Source: Trichomonas tenax (lineage: Eukaryota; Parabasalia; Trichomonadida; Trichomonadidae). From it: a DNA stretch of 35,332 nt. Location: NCBI GenBank assembly GCA_023091735.1, contig JALKBU010000525.1, positions 1 through 35,332 of the forward strand, written 5' to 3'. The position numbers were made by a program, and so were the translations under genes. The notes beneath the pieces were generated by a model. It ran no database searches. It had not been told where the DNA came from and saw only the letters and a list, made by a program, of their open reading frames with translations. Below, one piece after another: positions 26,726 through 35,332 of the stretch; the stretch's first letter is position 1; each line of letters begins with the position of its first letter.

Positions 26726-26757
26726 AATGTCAAAAATACAATTTTACATAGCAAAAA
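26726..26757 (+). promoter_or_regulatory. TGTCAAAA / TTTACATAGCA pair before the coiled-coil gene
   Basis: AATGTCAAAAATAC is followed by TTTACATAGCA (26743-26753), ending about 35 bases before the ATG at 26788. Confidence 0.4.
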
Positions 26758-26787
26758 AAAATTTCGGTTTAAAATTTTTGGAAAAAA

Positions 26788-27609
26788 ATGAATTCTCAGT
26801 CAATATCTGATAGTTTGATATCATCATCAGCATCGCAAGCAGCCTACAATCGTATAAAGGAGCTGGAGACAGAAAATTACGCTTTAAAAGAGCATATTGA
26901 ACAAATTGAAGTTGAAATACAGTCGAAATGCGAGAGAATGCAAAAATTACAGGAACAGGCTGATCAAGCCAGAACACAGTATAACGAATTACTAAGTCAA
27001 GTTGTCGAATTAAATCTAAAAAATAGATCATCGAAAGAAAAAATCACAAATCTTCAAGCAGAAATACAAAAAAGAACAATGGATTCACAAACACAGCTTA
27101 CAGAATTGAGAATGCAGTTACAAGACAAAAATAATCAATTGCAATTGATAAATACGACAAATATGAAAGAACACGAGGATTACATTGTTTTATCTGGTGT
27201 TCTGAAAAGTTCTCTTAAGTTAATCGATCCATCTTCTTCTACTGATAATCCAACATTGTTAGTCGAATTAATAACAAAACTTGTTGCCTCAAAACCACGT
27301 CAAACAAGCGGAACACAAACAGATGCACCACGGATATCTGAAGTTAAATCTTTGCAACCAGAATCAGACACATTTTCTGAATTCTCAGTCGATAAACATA
27401 AAAGAAGATCTCATCGAAGGAAATCAGAAAGAAGCGAGATATCATCTCGTGTGTCATCAAGCGAATCATCGAGAAGTGACAAAAGATTCCAATTTGATCA
27501 TATAGATAGTGATGTAGCAATTGATGTACCACTAGACAGATTTATTCAGATCCATAATAGATTACGAAGTGAGGAACAAGATTATTCTATGAAATCTCGT
27601 GATAAATGA
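26788..27609 (+). CDS. Coiled-coil protein with Ser/Arg-rich tail (hypothetical)
   Basis: 273 residues. Residues 15-130 form a coiled coil (for example ELETENYALKEHIEQIEVEI), residues ~130-175 are a short helical region, and 176-245 are rich in Ser, Arg, Lys and His (KHKRRSHRRKSERSEISSRV). The last 25 residues are acidic. No family is recognised. Serine/arginine-rich tails of this kind are often phosphorylated, which is inference only. Confidence 0.8.
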   Translation: MNSQSISDSLISSSASQAAYNRIKELETENYALKEHIEQIEVEIQSKCERMQKLQEQADQARTQYNELLSQVVELNLKNRSSKEKITNLQAEIQKRTMDSQTQLTELRMQLQDKNNQLQLINTTNMKEHEDYIVLSGVLKSSLKLIDPSSSTDNPTLLVELITKLVASKPRQTSGTQTDAPRISEVKSLQPESDTFSEFSVDKHKRRSHRRKSERSEISSRVSSSESSRSDKRFQFDHIDSDVAIDVPLDRFIQIHNRLRSEEQDYSMKSRDK

Positions 27610-28046
27610 ACTTCGATTAACGATCCCAAATAATGATCTTCATTTAATTCGCATTCAAAATATAAGTAAAGTCCACTGAATGCAAAGAGCTGCAAATTAT
27701 TATTGGTTTCCATTGATAGCGATAGTGTAGTAATAGTTTGATTTAATCAAATATAATCAATTTTAACATGAGTCTAAAAATATTTGTATTTTCTCTCCTT
27801 TATCTCATAGATATTTTCAGAAAACATAGATATTTTGTGAATAGTTCTTCATATCGATGTTTCTATGATTGAATGGATAACGTTCGACGTCATGAAAAGT
27901 TTTGAAATGAAACTCAGTATTGAATCGTATATTCTTTATAAATAAATGTATGAAGCCGAGGAAATAAGAATCAAATTATCATTTTTATACCATATCCAAC
28001 TCAAAGATATTAAGAATATAGTGCACTCAACGTTGTAGTGCAAACA

Positions 28047-28200
28047 TTAAAAGAAGTGGTAAAATGGGTTTACCGCTCTGCATTTTGCACCATGAGAAAG
28101 CGATTTTGATACAATGCGATAACAGTTAAACACAGCACAAAGATGGAGTGGAGTATTTCCATACTCATCTTTTGACCCAATATTCAAGCCATAAGAAAGT
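28047..28200 (-). pseudogene. Single decayed ankyrin repeat
   Basis: On the minus strand the frame reads LSYGLNIGSKDEYGNTPLHL, then CAVFNCYRIVSKSLSHGAKC before a stop at 28047-28049. DEYGNTPLHL is a textbook ankyrin start. Upstream on that strand the frame breaks. This is therefore a remnant, unrelated in strand to the 2.7-3.3 kb array. Confidence 0.65.
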
Positions 28201-29024
28201 TTTGGTCAAATTTTTGAGATGAATTTTCTGAAATCTGTGGAAAACCTGGAATATTCGGAATAGCAGACTCAATTGGAATTTAGTCCATTTTCTCGTCCCA
28301 AGAAATGCATTAAGCCATATCTTCCTAAATTCCAAAACATTGCGCCATCACCCACCAAACTTTTTGATGAAAGAGTTTTTTAGACAATACACAAAATCGA
28401 ATCTGTCATGAAAAGAAACAATATTATAATTTCTCCATATATTCCAAAGTCAACTTTATCAAATCACGACTCCTCAAATATAGGATATCTTCGTCCTGTT
28501 GAACTGTCTCCAAACAATAATAATTTGACATTTTTTTTTCATTTTCTTTCAAACAAAGTATCTAAAAGATGATGATTTGTCTATGAAATGTACAGCACAA
28601 ATTCTTAGAGGAGACGACAAACATGTATAAAAACACAAATTCTAAGTTGTAAAAACATGATATTGGGGAGATTAATTCGAATCATGATGAATCTGATTAA
28701 TGTTCTTTGTTTTCATCATAGCAAATCGCTGCTACTATATATTCATAGCATCTATATTTCAGGAAAGGCATCAGGTATTAATATTTGAATCAACAAAATA
28801 ATGGCAAATTGACGGCGTAAAATATACATGACATATGACATTCATTACGTGTCAGAAAAAGACATCTATATTTTTTTAAGATTTTCTCGGTTTATAATCA
28901 GTTGAAAGGTTCTCTAATCATAGATTATAAAGGCCAGATTAAGGACTATCTAAATGTGAACGAACAATGAAATTATAACAAACAGAAGCCATTATACAAC
29001 ATCATTTAGGAAAATAAAAAGATT

Positions 29025-29036
29025 TTGTCACTTTTA
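29025..29036 (+). promoter_or_regulatory. Initiator-like TTGTCACTTTTA before the PHD gene
   Basis: TCACTTTTA matches a TCA-type initiator-like sequence and ends 6 bases before the ATG at 29043. It decides this start over an upstream in-frame TTG. Confidence 0.5.
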
Positions 29037-29042
29037 ATATTT

Positions 29043-31319
29043 ATGAATGCAGAAGAAGATAAAGGAACAAATAAAGAAAAGGCCGAAGAAAACACAGAGG
29101 GCGCGAAGTGCGTTTACGCTGTAGAATTCGAGACTCCTTACTTATTTGTACCTTCATTTTCAGAACCAATCAAGAAAAGTCCAGGGAGACCGCGGTCAGA
29201 AAAATCATTTACGACACAAGCACAGAAAGTGGTGAAAGTTTCTTCGAAAGAAGCAAAATTTTTAGTTACTTTGCCCCCAGCACATATTATTAAAGATGAA
29301 TACGGAAATTGGACTCTCAGATGCGTCTGCGGAGACTTAACAACCGACGGTTTTCTCGTTAGTTGTGATAAATGCGGAATTTGGCAACACGGAATTTGCG
29401 TAAATTTAAATCCTCATACAATTCCAGAAAAATACCTCTGCGAGAAGTGCGGAAACAGGCCAATACATTGCATATGTGAGCAAAATTTAAATTACAGATT
29501 TTCAATATTAAAATGCTCACAGTGCGGATATTATTCTCACAGAAGGTGCGCTGGACTCCTCTATGGACCTATGCCTTTAGGATCGTATATTTGTTCATTT
29601 TGCGGCAAATCTCGTTTTACATATTCAAAAGAAAGAATTCCAGTATCAATACAGTTTGAAAATCTCACATATACGTTTTCACAAGATAATATTGAGAAAT
29701 TTAATCCACAAGTGCTTTCTGGACCATTCAACGACTTTATTATGATTGATATCTACGAATCTACATTAACAAGACGCGAATTTTGTGAAGACTTATTCGA
29801 CAGATTCAGAACTTTCTTTTTCATTTGCCATCCTCTCTACGGATCAACAAAATCAAAGAAAAAACGCGCAAATCTTCTCAACTCAGTTGTTTCAATGGCG
29901 GAGTACTTATGCGAGACTTTGTACAAAATAAATCACAGTCTGTTTGTTACAATATTCGATTCTCTTCTCAACACAGCGATTTACAAACCAGCGACTTTTG
30001 TAACGTCGAAAGAACCGGATCCAGCTTTTGAAATGACAGAAAACTCGAAGTTTGAGATCCAAACAATGCAGCCTCCACAGATATTCCCACATGTACCGAT
30101 TCCTGCTCCAATTGAGTTCACAGAAAATGGACCTGTTGCAGGTTCAGATCTCACTCAAGGACAGTTTGTTATGCATGTTTCTGGACTTCTTGGCGATATT
30201 GAAGAATTCGATTACGACAATGGCGTTGATTCAGCAATTTACCAACTCGTTGGCACAAGGTTTGTCTTGGACACGACGCATTTTCCTGATCTCAAGATCC
30301 ACAAAATTCCGCGCTCAATGAATGGAAATCTTGTTTTGAAACTCTTCCAAGTCGGTGATAAGATTCACTGTGGAGTATTCGTCGGACGCTCAGCATTGCA
30401 GCCCTCAGACACCACAGATCCACTTGTCATCAAGACTGGAGAGCGTGTTTTCCTCGGCATCGATTTCCTTCCTGCTTCTTGTGAAGACATCTCGAAGTGG
30501 CTCTCATGGCATCCCGGCGATCTCCGTGACCAATCAGCTCACACAGTCAGCAGGCCAACACCGGAGCAGCGTGAAACGACAGCAGCAATCAGGTTTGTTG
30601 GCGAAAGCAACAAAAAGGAGAACAAGACGCGCAAAAACAAAGTTAAAGATGATGATGCCCACGTGAAGAGAAAGCCAAAGAACAAGTTGAAGGTTGCAAA
30701 GGATGTTGAAATCTCGCTCTTCGACATGTTCGACATGGATGATCCAGGACCTTTCTTGTTCCATGTTGGCGATGATATCAAAGTTGTTGCAGATACAGCA
30801 AGAATCATTGGGGCAACAGTTCCAGCTGCAGGACAGCGTGGAAGGCCTCAAATGCAAGGAAGACTCAGAAGAGCTTTGTCTTCTCCTGTTAAAAATATCG
30901 CAGAAAAAGACAAACTCAAAGGAAAGAATAAAGAGAAGAGTGCCACGGATAACGAAAGCGAAAACGAAAATGCGGATGAAAACGAAAATCCAGAAGAGAA
31001 TGAAGCTAACGAAAAGAAAGAAGTTGAGGAAGAAGAGGAAGAAAATGAGGAAGAAGAAAAGGCGAAGATCCAAATCGATGATAGAAAGATGAATGATATA
31101 GAAGAAGAAAAGAAATCAGAAACAGAGTCCGAAGATCAAAATGAAAAATCTCAGGATGAACAAAAGAAATCAGAAATTGAAGCCGAAGAAGAGAATATTA
31201 GTCTATTTTCTCCAGAATTCGAATCAAAAATTGTTAGCAATATTTCCCAAATTAAGTACGATGGCTTTTCTGTCGAAGATTCAGCAAAGCAGATGCTTAA
31301 TCTTATTGGTTTATTATAA
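29043..31319 (+). CDS. Double-PHD, SET-like chromatin protein (Set3/MLL5 style)
   Basis: 758 residues. Seen: two adjacent C4HC3 PHD fingers. The first spans CVCGDLTTDGFLVSCDKCGI to WQHGICVNLNPHTIPEKYLC. The second starts at HCICEQNLNYRFSILKCSQC and ends with SYICSFCG. After ~370 there is a SET-like region (LTQGQFVMHVSGLLGDIEEF, then a Val/Leu-rich part, and ERVFLGIDF). The RRSCxPN-type catalytic motif of Set3/MLL5 is replaced by PRSMNGNLVLKL, so methyltransferase activity is unlikely. The last ~170 residues are Glu/Lys/Asn-rich and disordered. Set3-type proteins act in histone-deacetylase complexes; this role is inferred. The initiator-like TTGTCACTTTTA just upstream supports the start. Confidence 0.72.
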   Translation: MNAEEDKGTNKEKAEENTEGAKCVYAVEFETPYLFVPSFSEPIKKSPGRPRSEKSFTTQAQKVVKVSSKEAKFLVTLPPAHIIKDEYGNWTLRCVCGDLTTDGFLVSCDKCGIWQHGICVNLNPHTIPEKYLCEKCGNRPIHCICEQNLNYRFSILKCSQCGYYSHRRCAGLLYGPMPLGSYICSFCGKSRFTYSKERIPVSIQFENLTYTFSQDNIEKFNPQVLSGPFNDFIMIDIYESTLTRREFCEDLFDRFRTFFFICHPLYGSTKSKKKRANLLNSVVSMAEYLCETLYKINHSLFVTIFDSLLNTAIYKPATFVTSKEPDPAFEMTENSKFEIQTMQPPQIFPHVPIPAPIEFTENGPVAGSDLTQGQFVMHVSGLLGDIEEFDYDNGVDSAIYQLVGTRFVLDTTHFPDLKIHKIPRSMNGNLVLKLFQVGDKIHCGVFVGRSALQPSDTTDPLVIKTGERVFLGIDFLPASCEDISKWLSWHPGDLRDQSAHTVSRPTPEQRETTAAIRFVGESNKKENKTRKNKVKDDDAHVKRKPKNKLKVAKDVEISLFDMFDMDDPGPFLFHVGDDIKVVADTARIIGATVPAAGQRGRPQMQGRLRRALSSPVKNIAEKDKLKGKNKEKSATDNESENENADENENPEENEANEKKEVEEEEEENEEEEKAKIQIDDRKMNDIEEEKKSETESEDQNEKSQDEQKKSEIEAEEENISLFSPEFESKIVSNISQIKYDGFSVEDSAKQMLNLIGLL

Positions 31320-31459
31320 ATAATGTTTGTTTGGTATGAAAATGCGCATTTTTTTTAAATATAAACTGAAACGCAAAATGCAGAGATGATTTTAAATATC
31401 TGAAAGGAATTTTATTTCATATAAATATATAAAAACTGGGTAAAACAAAATATATATTA

Positions 31460-33907
31460 TTAGTGGCGAGTCTTCTTCTGGATCTTCTCCTTCATCTGGA
31501 GGAGCTCAGCTTGGTTGATGCGGCTTGGCTGGAGAGTTGCAAAGGCATTATTGTTAGATGATCTCTTTCTGTGTCTTTTGCCTGGCTTTGCAGCAGAATC
31601 AGCTGTGGAATCGGTCTTTGTTGGAGAATCCGAGATTATTGTTGTTGAGTCAAGTGTATCAGCAGTATCCAAAGTCTTCTCGTTTTCCTCAATCTTTGTA
31701 TCATCAAGACCTTTCTTGATAGCCTCTCTATCCATATCCTTGCTCTTCTTAGCATTCTGGAGAATAGATGGAGCAACTTCCATCTCCTGAGTTGCATGTT
31801 GAAGGAGTTTGACAATGAGCTTAAGGAACTTTGTAATTTGTGCACGGATGAACTTAATTGTTGGGTCGAGCATCTGGATGTGCCAGAGATAATAAACTAA
31901 TGCAATGAATAGGATCAGGAAAAGAGTCTGAAGAGGATGCTCAACTGCAGAAACAAGCTTTTGATAGCCGCCGATAGCAATAATGATCCACATCCAAAGA
32001 GGAACTGTATTACGCACGATCATTGACTCTCTAACTTGCACAGCGGAAATATATGATTTCTCGATGGTATCGTTAAATTCTGTTAATATCTGCTCACGTC
32101 TGATCTGCGTCAAGATCTGCCTGGTGAGAATGTCGTTAATTGGGATTGCTGTGCCTGGTTCTCTCAACTGGCTGTTGGCAAACATGTTGAGGATCTGAAG
32201 TCCGTTCTCGCGGGCAATCTCGAAAATTGCTGATATGTCATCATCAGGCTTCCAGACTCTCGAATTATGGTTTTCATCTTGGAGGAACTTTTCTTCGAAC
32301 CTGATGATCATCTTCTGCTGAACGAACTGTGATGCAGAGCTAACTTGTGAATCTGTCGATCTATAGTACATTGATGCAATTTTTGCAGATGGCTGGCGAT
32401 TGATTGTGTTCTTCTTGAGGATTTGTGCAATTTCCGATGTTGTTGTTTGGATTTCGTTGTTCATTTCAAGTCTGAGTCTCTCCCACATATCGGAGTTGGC
32501 TGTATCGAGATAGCGATTGATTCTCTCCTTATATTCGATATTTCTTCTCTCAAAGATTCGCATTTCTAATTCTGCAACTGCTGTGTCGAGACGATTGATG
32601 ATTGCTAAGTTAAGTTGATCTTCAATGTTTGCAACATCGAATTGCCACTTAAAGTCTGGAATTGAAGTATCTTCAATGAATTTGTTCAATGAATCGATTG
32701 TTTCTTCTAATTTCTTAACAGCATTTTGCTCCCAATTTGTAGAGTTTTCGAGCTCAGCAGGAAGCTCGTTAATATAGTCTGTGAACTCTTTTTCAGTATT
32801 TTCCTTAAATAATGTGCAATTTTTCTCGAAAGACGGGAATAGAAGTGAAGAGATTCTATCCTGGAGTGACTGGCGCTTTTCGTTAGCAATATCGCGCAAA
32901 TATTTATTAGCATTTTGATTATACTGATGAATTGCTTCGTCATAAAGCTTTTGTCCGATTTCTTTGAACTCCTTAACTGGCTTATCATCAATCTTTTGAA
33001 TGATGCTTTCATTGGCCAGTTTTTCGAATTCCTTATAGGCAGCATTAGCAAATTCCTCACACTTGAAGTTAGAAAGTGTCTTTCTTTGTGACGGGAGGTT
33101 CAATTCGCGGTTTTCTGATATAGCGTCCCAAACAGAGTGAATGTATTGGCTGAGACCATCACCTGGAATTAATTTGCCCATTGGCTGTGCGAAAAAGAAA
33201 TCTGGATCGTTCTTATCGGTGAATTTAGCGGCGAGACTAACAGCCTGTTCCTGGAACTTTTTGGCTTCAAGCTTCAAGTGCGCGAGTTGGAAGAAGTGAA
33301 ATACGAAGAAATCATCGAATTGCTTGCCCTGCAAGTTCGGTGGCAAAATAACCTCCCTCCATATCATTGCGAGGTCTCTGCGAACCTGGCTTTCGATGAT
33401 ATCTGCAGGATGTGTGCTATCACGAATAACAAAGAGCAAATGGCATTTAGCTTCCTGAGAAGATGAGAAGAGCTGTAAGTTGACCTCGAAGACGGTCCTG
33501 AGAAGTGGCATACTGCTGGCATTGTAACGACCAATATCTTTTTCCCACATGTTGACCATAACGACTTCTGAGAGTGCTAAACCGAAGAGCGCTGCCTTTC
33601 TTTCGAACAAAGCATCGGCATCGCCTCTCTCTCTAGAGTCGGAACCTTCGATATCGAAAATGAGAACGTTCTGTTCGTTGAAAGCCGCGTGAATACCCTT
33701 TGTAGTCTGCTGCCTACCGATTTGGTCGTTCATTGTCTCGAAAGTACTGTGAAAAAGCGCGTTCAATAAAGTTGATTTACCAGAACTTTGTGGACCGATG
33801 ATAGAAAGAGTGTGATAATTTAAGCCAGCTTTAGTAATACCGATAGAGTCGAGGTAGCCCTCAAGTGTATCGCATATTTTGGCGTTCTCGTCAATAATCT
33901 GCGCCAT
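31460..33907 (-). CDS. SEY1/RHD3-type ER-fusion GTPase
   Basis: 815 residues of the dynamin-like RHD3/SEY1 family, which fuses ER tubules. Seen: P-loop GPQSSGKS at 38-45, switch residues with RQQTTKGIH near 65-73, [12 protein letters not shown] at 85-96 (G3), and VIRDSTH near 160-166 with the RD pair of G4. The long helical stalk runs from about 290 to 650. Two close membrane segments follow near 660-705 ([29 protein letters not shown]). The cytosolic tail ends in a basic KRHRKRSS patch. The length agrees with the family (~800). The ATG at 33907 precedes conserved residues and is the first in frame. Confidence 0.96.
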   Translation of the reverse strand: MAQIIDENAKICDTLEGYLDSIGITKAGLNYHTLSIIGPQSSGKSTLLNALFHSTFETMNDQIGRQQTTKGIHAAFNEQNVLIFDIEGSDSRERGDADALFERKAALFGLALSEVVMVNMWEKDIGRYNASSMPLLRTVFEVNLQLFSSSQEAKCHLLFVIRDSTHPADIIESQVRRDLAMIWREVILPPNLQGKQFDDFFVFHFFQLAHLKLEAKKFQEQAVSLAAKFTDKNDPDFFFAQPMGKLIPGDGLSQYIHSVWDAISENRELNLPSQRKTLSNFKCEEFANAAYKEFEKLANESIIQKIDDKPVKEFKEIGQKLYDEAIHQYNQNANKYLRDIANEKRQSLQDRISSLLFPSFEKNCTLFKENTEKEFTDYINELPAELENSTNWEQNAVKKLEETIDSLNKFIEDTSIPDFKWQFDVANIEDQLNLAIINRLDTAVAELEMRIFERRNIEYKERINRYLDTANSDMWERLRLEMNNEIQTTTSEIAQILKKNTINRQPSAKIASMYYRSTDSQVSSASQFVQQKMIIRFEEKFLQDENHNSRVWKPDDDISAIFEIARENGLQILNMFANSQLREPGTAIPINDILTRQILTQIRREQILTEFNDTIEKSYISAVQVRESMIVRNTVPLWMWIIIAIGGYQKLVSAVEHPLQTLFLILFIALVYYLWHIQMLDPTIKFIRAQITKFLKLIVKLLQHATQEMEVAPSILQNAKKSKDMDREAIKKGLDDTKIEENEKTLDTADTLDSTTIISDSPTKTDSTADSAAKPGKRHRKRSSNNNAFATLQPSRINQAELLQMKEKIQKKTRH

Positions 33908-33967
33908 ACTTTTTCTTTTTTATTTACGATTATTTTGGATTCAATTTATTTCATAAAAATAAAATCA

Positions 33968-34746
33968 GGGATAAAGGGGCAAACTCCTCCTTAGAAGCGT
34001 AATTAAGCCTCCAAACTCTACCTGTGATTTGCATACATCATTCTAAAACTAATATAATGAAATAAAGTCTAAGTTTAAATTTTTTCAAAATGTTATAAAG
34101 TTGTATATTATTCAGCAAGTACAATATACATGAATTGCATGTTACTGCTACTCACTCTTTTTGCATTTGGTGCTGCTTTTTGGTTGTCCTAGCATTGACA
34201 AACCTTAATTACCTTACTTTTACCAATCTGGCGAAGATTGAGCTGCGTTTCAGCATTACATTCGGAAACAATGCTCTTGTAGATGCATGATTTCGGTTGG
34301 TTCATCCTAATTTGTATCGAAGTTGACAAGATCGTGTAGCGTGTATTCTCAAGTGCCGGCAGCTATCCAAGGCTTCTGTTACATGCACTGGCTAAGTTTT
34401 ACGTCGTGATTATCGTGTTTGACTACTTAGTCAAGAGCAAATACGGATATTAACTTCTCTGACCCTTGCGTTTCCTGCATAAGCATCCATGTACCATATT
34501 CAGATGCCTGCAGAGTTGCATAGAACTCAAATTCTTTATCAGAAGATGAGTTGTTGGGGTAACTTGTGCGAAAGTTCCATAAAATTTTTTGGTCGATAAA
34601 AAAATTGTAAACGTGTGTTGATTTTACACGTTTGCCCTATTTTGAATGGAAAAATTTATTGTGGTATATATAGCGTTAGAATGCTATGTAGATCCTATAT
34701 AACCTAAAATATTTCCTAAATAAAACAGCGTTTGCCCCTTTATCCC
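33968..34746. mobile_element. TIR-flanked DNA element with a broken ORF
   Basis: A perfect 17-bp inverted repeat, GGGATAAAGGGGCAAAC at 33968-33984 and its complement at 34730-34746, brackets 779 bp. Near the right end, 34627-34640 holds a partial TTTGCCCTATTTTG copy. Between them, minus-strand frames in two phases look like protein remnants. One runs 34427-34636 and includes KEFEFYATLQASEYGTWM; the other runs 34189-34362 and includes NLRQIGKSKVIKVCQC. No target duplication is visible outside the arms. A decayed MULE or other cut-and-paste element is likely; the family is not identified. Confidence 0.55.
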
Positions 34747-34930
34747 GCGACTTTAAAGTGGGACATGAAACACTTCCATTCAACAAAAAAAAAACCAAAT
34801 GTGAGGTGGAGCTTTCTCGTTAATAATATGAAAAAATTAGCCTCCAAACGATAAGAAAGACGTTTCTATCAATAAATCCCGCAGGCACCAAAAAAATTAC
34901 GTAAAAACACAATTTTTTCCGCCAAGTTTC

Positions 34931-35218
34931 AATGGCTCATTATTTCAAGTGTGTAGAACATCTCGCTTCCTCTACTCCAGTGGGTTCCGGCGAGAGTTTA
35001 AGAAGCCTGAGCGCGTTCGTTCAGCGCGTGCAATGCAAGCGCGTGCTGATATTGCAACTGATCTGAGATCGGGCGCGACCCCATCTCAGATTCGAGGCAA
35101 GGGGTATGATACACGCACTATAAGCAAGGTTCAACAATGCCTTGCGGAAGACAAAAGCTGCTTCGTGTATGACAAGCCGAATGGAGGGCCATCAAAGGTC
35201 ACGCCAGTTAGTAATTAG
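34931..35218 (+). pseudogene. N-terminal fragment of a Tc1/mariner-type transposase
   Basis: The main frame begins in phase at 34949 and stops at 35218, 89 codons. Its core SGATPSQIRGKGYDTRTISK, followed by CFVYDKPNGGPSKVTP, reads like the paired-type helix-turn-helix and GRPRKLTP linker of mariner transposases. A better start (ATG at 34931) lies in another frame, so the first exon-like part seems frameshifted. No DDE catalytic domain follows. This is probably a truncated copy. Confidence 0.55.
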
Positions 35219-35263
35219 ATGTTCGCATCCCTCGAGTCTTCGCCTCGAGCTCTGCGAACATCT
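35217..35263. terminator. Two-stage hairpin after the transposase fragment
   Basis: An 11-bp perfect stem, AGATGTTCGCA (35217-35227) with its complement (35253-35263), encloses a second 6-bp stem CTCGAG (35231-35236 and 35244-35249) around a 7-base loop. A T run follows. It overlaps the stop codon of the transposase fragment. It could be a transcript-end structure or a small foldback insertion. Confidence 0.5.
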
Positions 35264-35332
35264 TTTTATATAAATACTGAACTCACAAATTACAAAACGA
35301 GTAATTTATTAATACTAATATTTACGACAGAG

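Larger units (their letters stand above)
27610..29042. other. Intergenic stretch with an ankyrin remnant
   Basis: About 1.4 kb with no intact gene. A minus-strand ankyrin-like remnant lies at 28047-28200. Two TTTACATG-like motifs lie at 28824-28834 (ATACATGACAT) and 28844-28854 (ATTACGTGTCA), about 190-220 bases before the PHD gene. No RNA gene is recognised. Confidence 0.6.

Noticed and set aside
1..35332. tRNA, rRNA and CRISPR
   Set aside because: No tRNA cloverleaf, rRNA-like conserved block or regularly spaced direct repeat array of CRISPR type was seen by eye; not exhaustively tested.

Overview
This window looks like nuclear DNA of a trichomonad (Parabasalia; Trichomonas or Tritrichomonas type). 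The DNA is AT-rich. Almost all genes are single uninterrupted reading frames separated by short AT-rich spacers. One gene (3664-4557) encodes what looks like a trichomonad-specific initiator-binding (IBD/IBP39-type) transcription factor. Several start codons follow TCA-type initiator-like sequences by only 5-40 bases. Many stop codons are TAAA, which fits the trichomonad stop/polyadenylation overlap. The single intron I can support is 25 nt long and ends in CTAACAAACAG, close to the trichomonad 3' splice consensus. Degraded ankyrin-repeat DNA and DNA-transposon debris are also typical of these genomes. I cannot fix the species from the window alone.

Layout. 1-1.3 kb: a nucleotide-sugar/PAPS transporter (SLC35B type, minus). 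1.3-3.6 kb: gene-poor DNA with a 51-bp duplication, a tiny ORF and a decayed ankyrin array mixed with a short AT-rich repeat (161-bp period). 3.66-10.3 kb: the IBD factor, two large coiled-coil proteins and a small FOP/FOR20-like LisH protein. 11.2-13.4 kb: a protein whose C-terminal half resembles the PI3K-gamma adaptor p101. 15.0-16.9 kb: a BAR-like protein and a TBC Rab-GAP, tail to tail. 17.4-20.7 kb: a PSI-type cysteine-rich membrane protein and a RIC1-like beta-propeller protein. 21.1-23.3 kb: a GCP4-like gamma-tubulin complex protein and a DRC12-like coiled coil fired from one 79-bp promoter. 23.4-26.7 kb: a Man1/Src1-type inner nuclear membrane protein, the histone chaperone ASF1 (with the short intron), and a membrane-anchored cysteine-desulfurase-like protein of the MoCo-sulfurase family. 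26.8-27.6 kb: a small coiled-coil protein. 29.0-31.3 kb: a double-PHD protein with a decayed SET-like domain (Set3/MLL5 style). 31.5-33.9 kb: the ER-fusion GTPase SEY1/RHD3. 34.0-35.3 kb: remains of two DNA transposons.

How the genes fit together. The themes are membrane traffic (SLC35B, TBC GAP, RIC1-like Rab GEF subunit, BAR-like, SEY1, a possible PI3K adaptor), microtubule-organising centre and axoneme (GCP4-like, FOP-like, DRC12-like, long coiled coils) and nucleus/chromatin (IBD, Man1, ASF1, PHD-SET). These are housekeeping genes, not an operon or island. The most striking non-coding signal is the motif TGNCATGTAAA / TTTACATGNCA. It recurs near many starts in both orientations and forms six copies spaced 18-22 bp apart between asf1 and its divergent neighbour.
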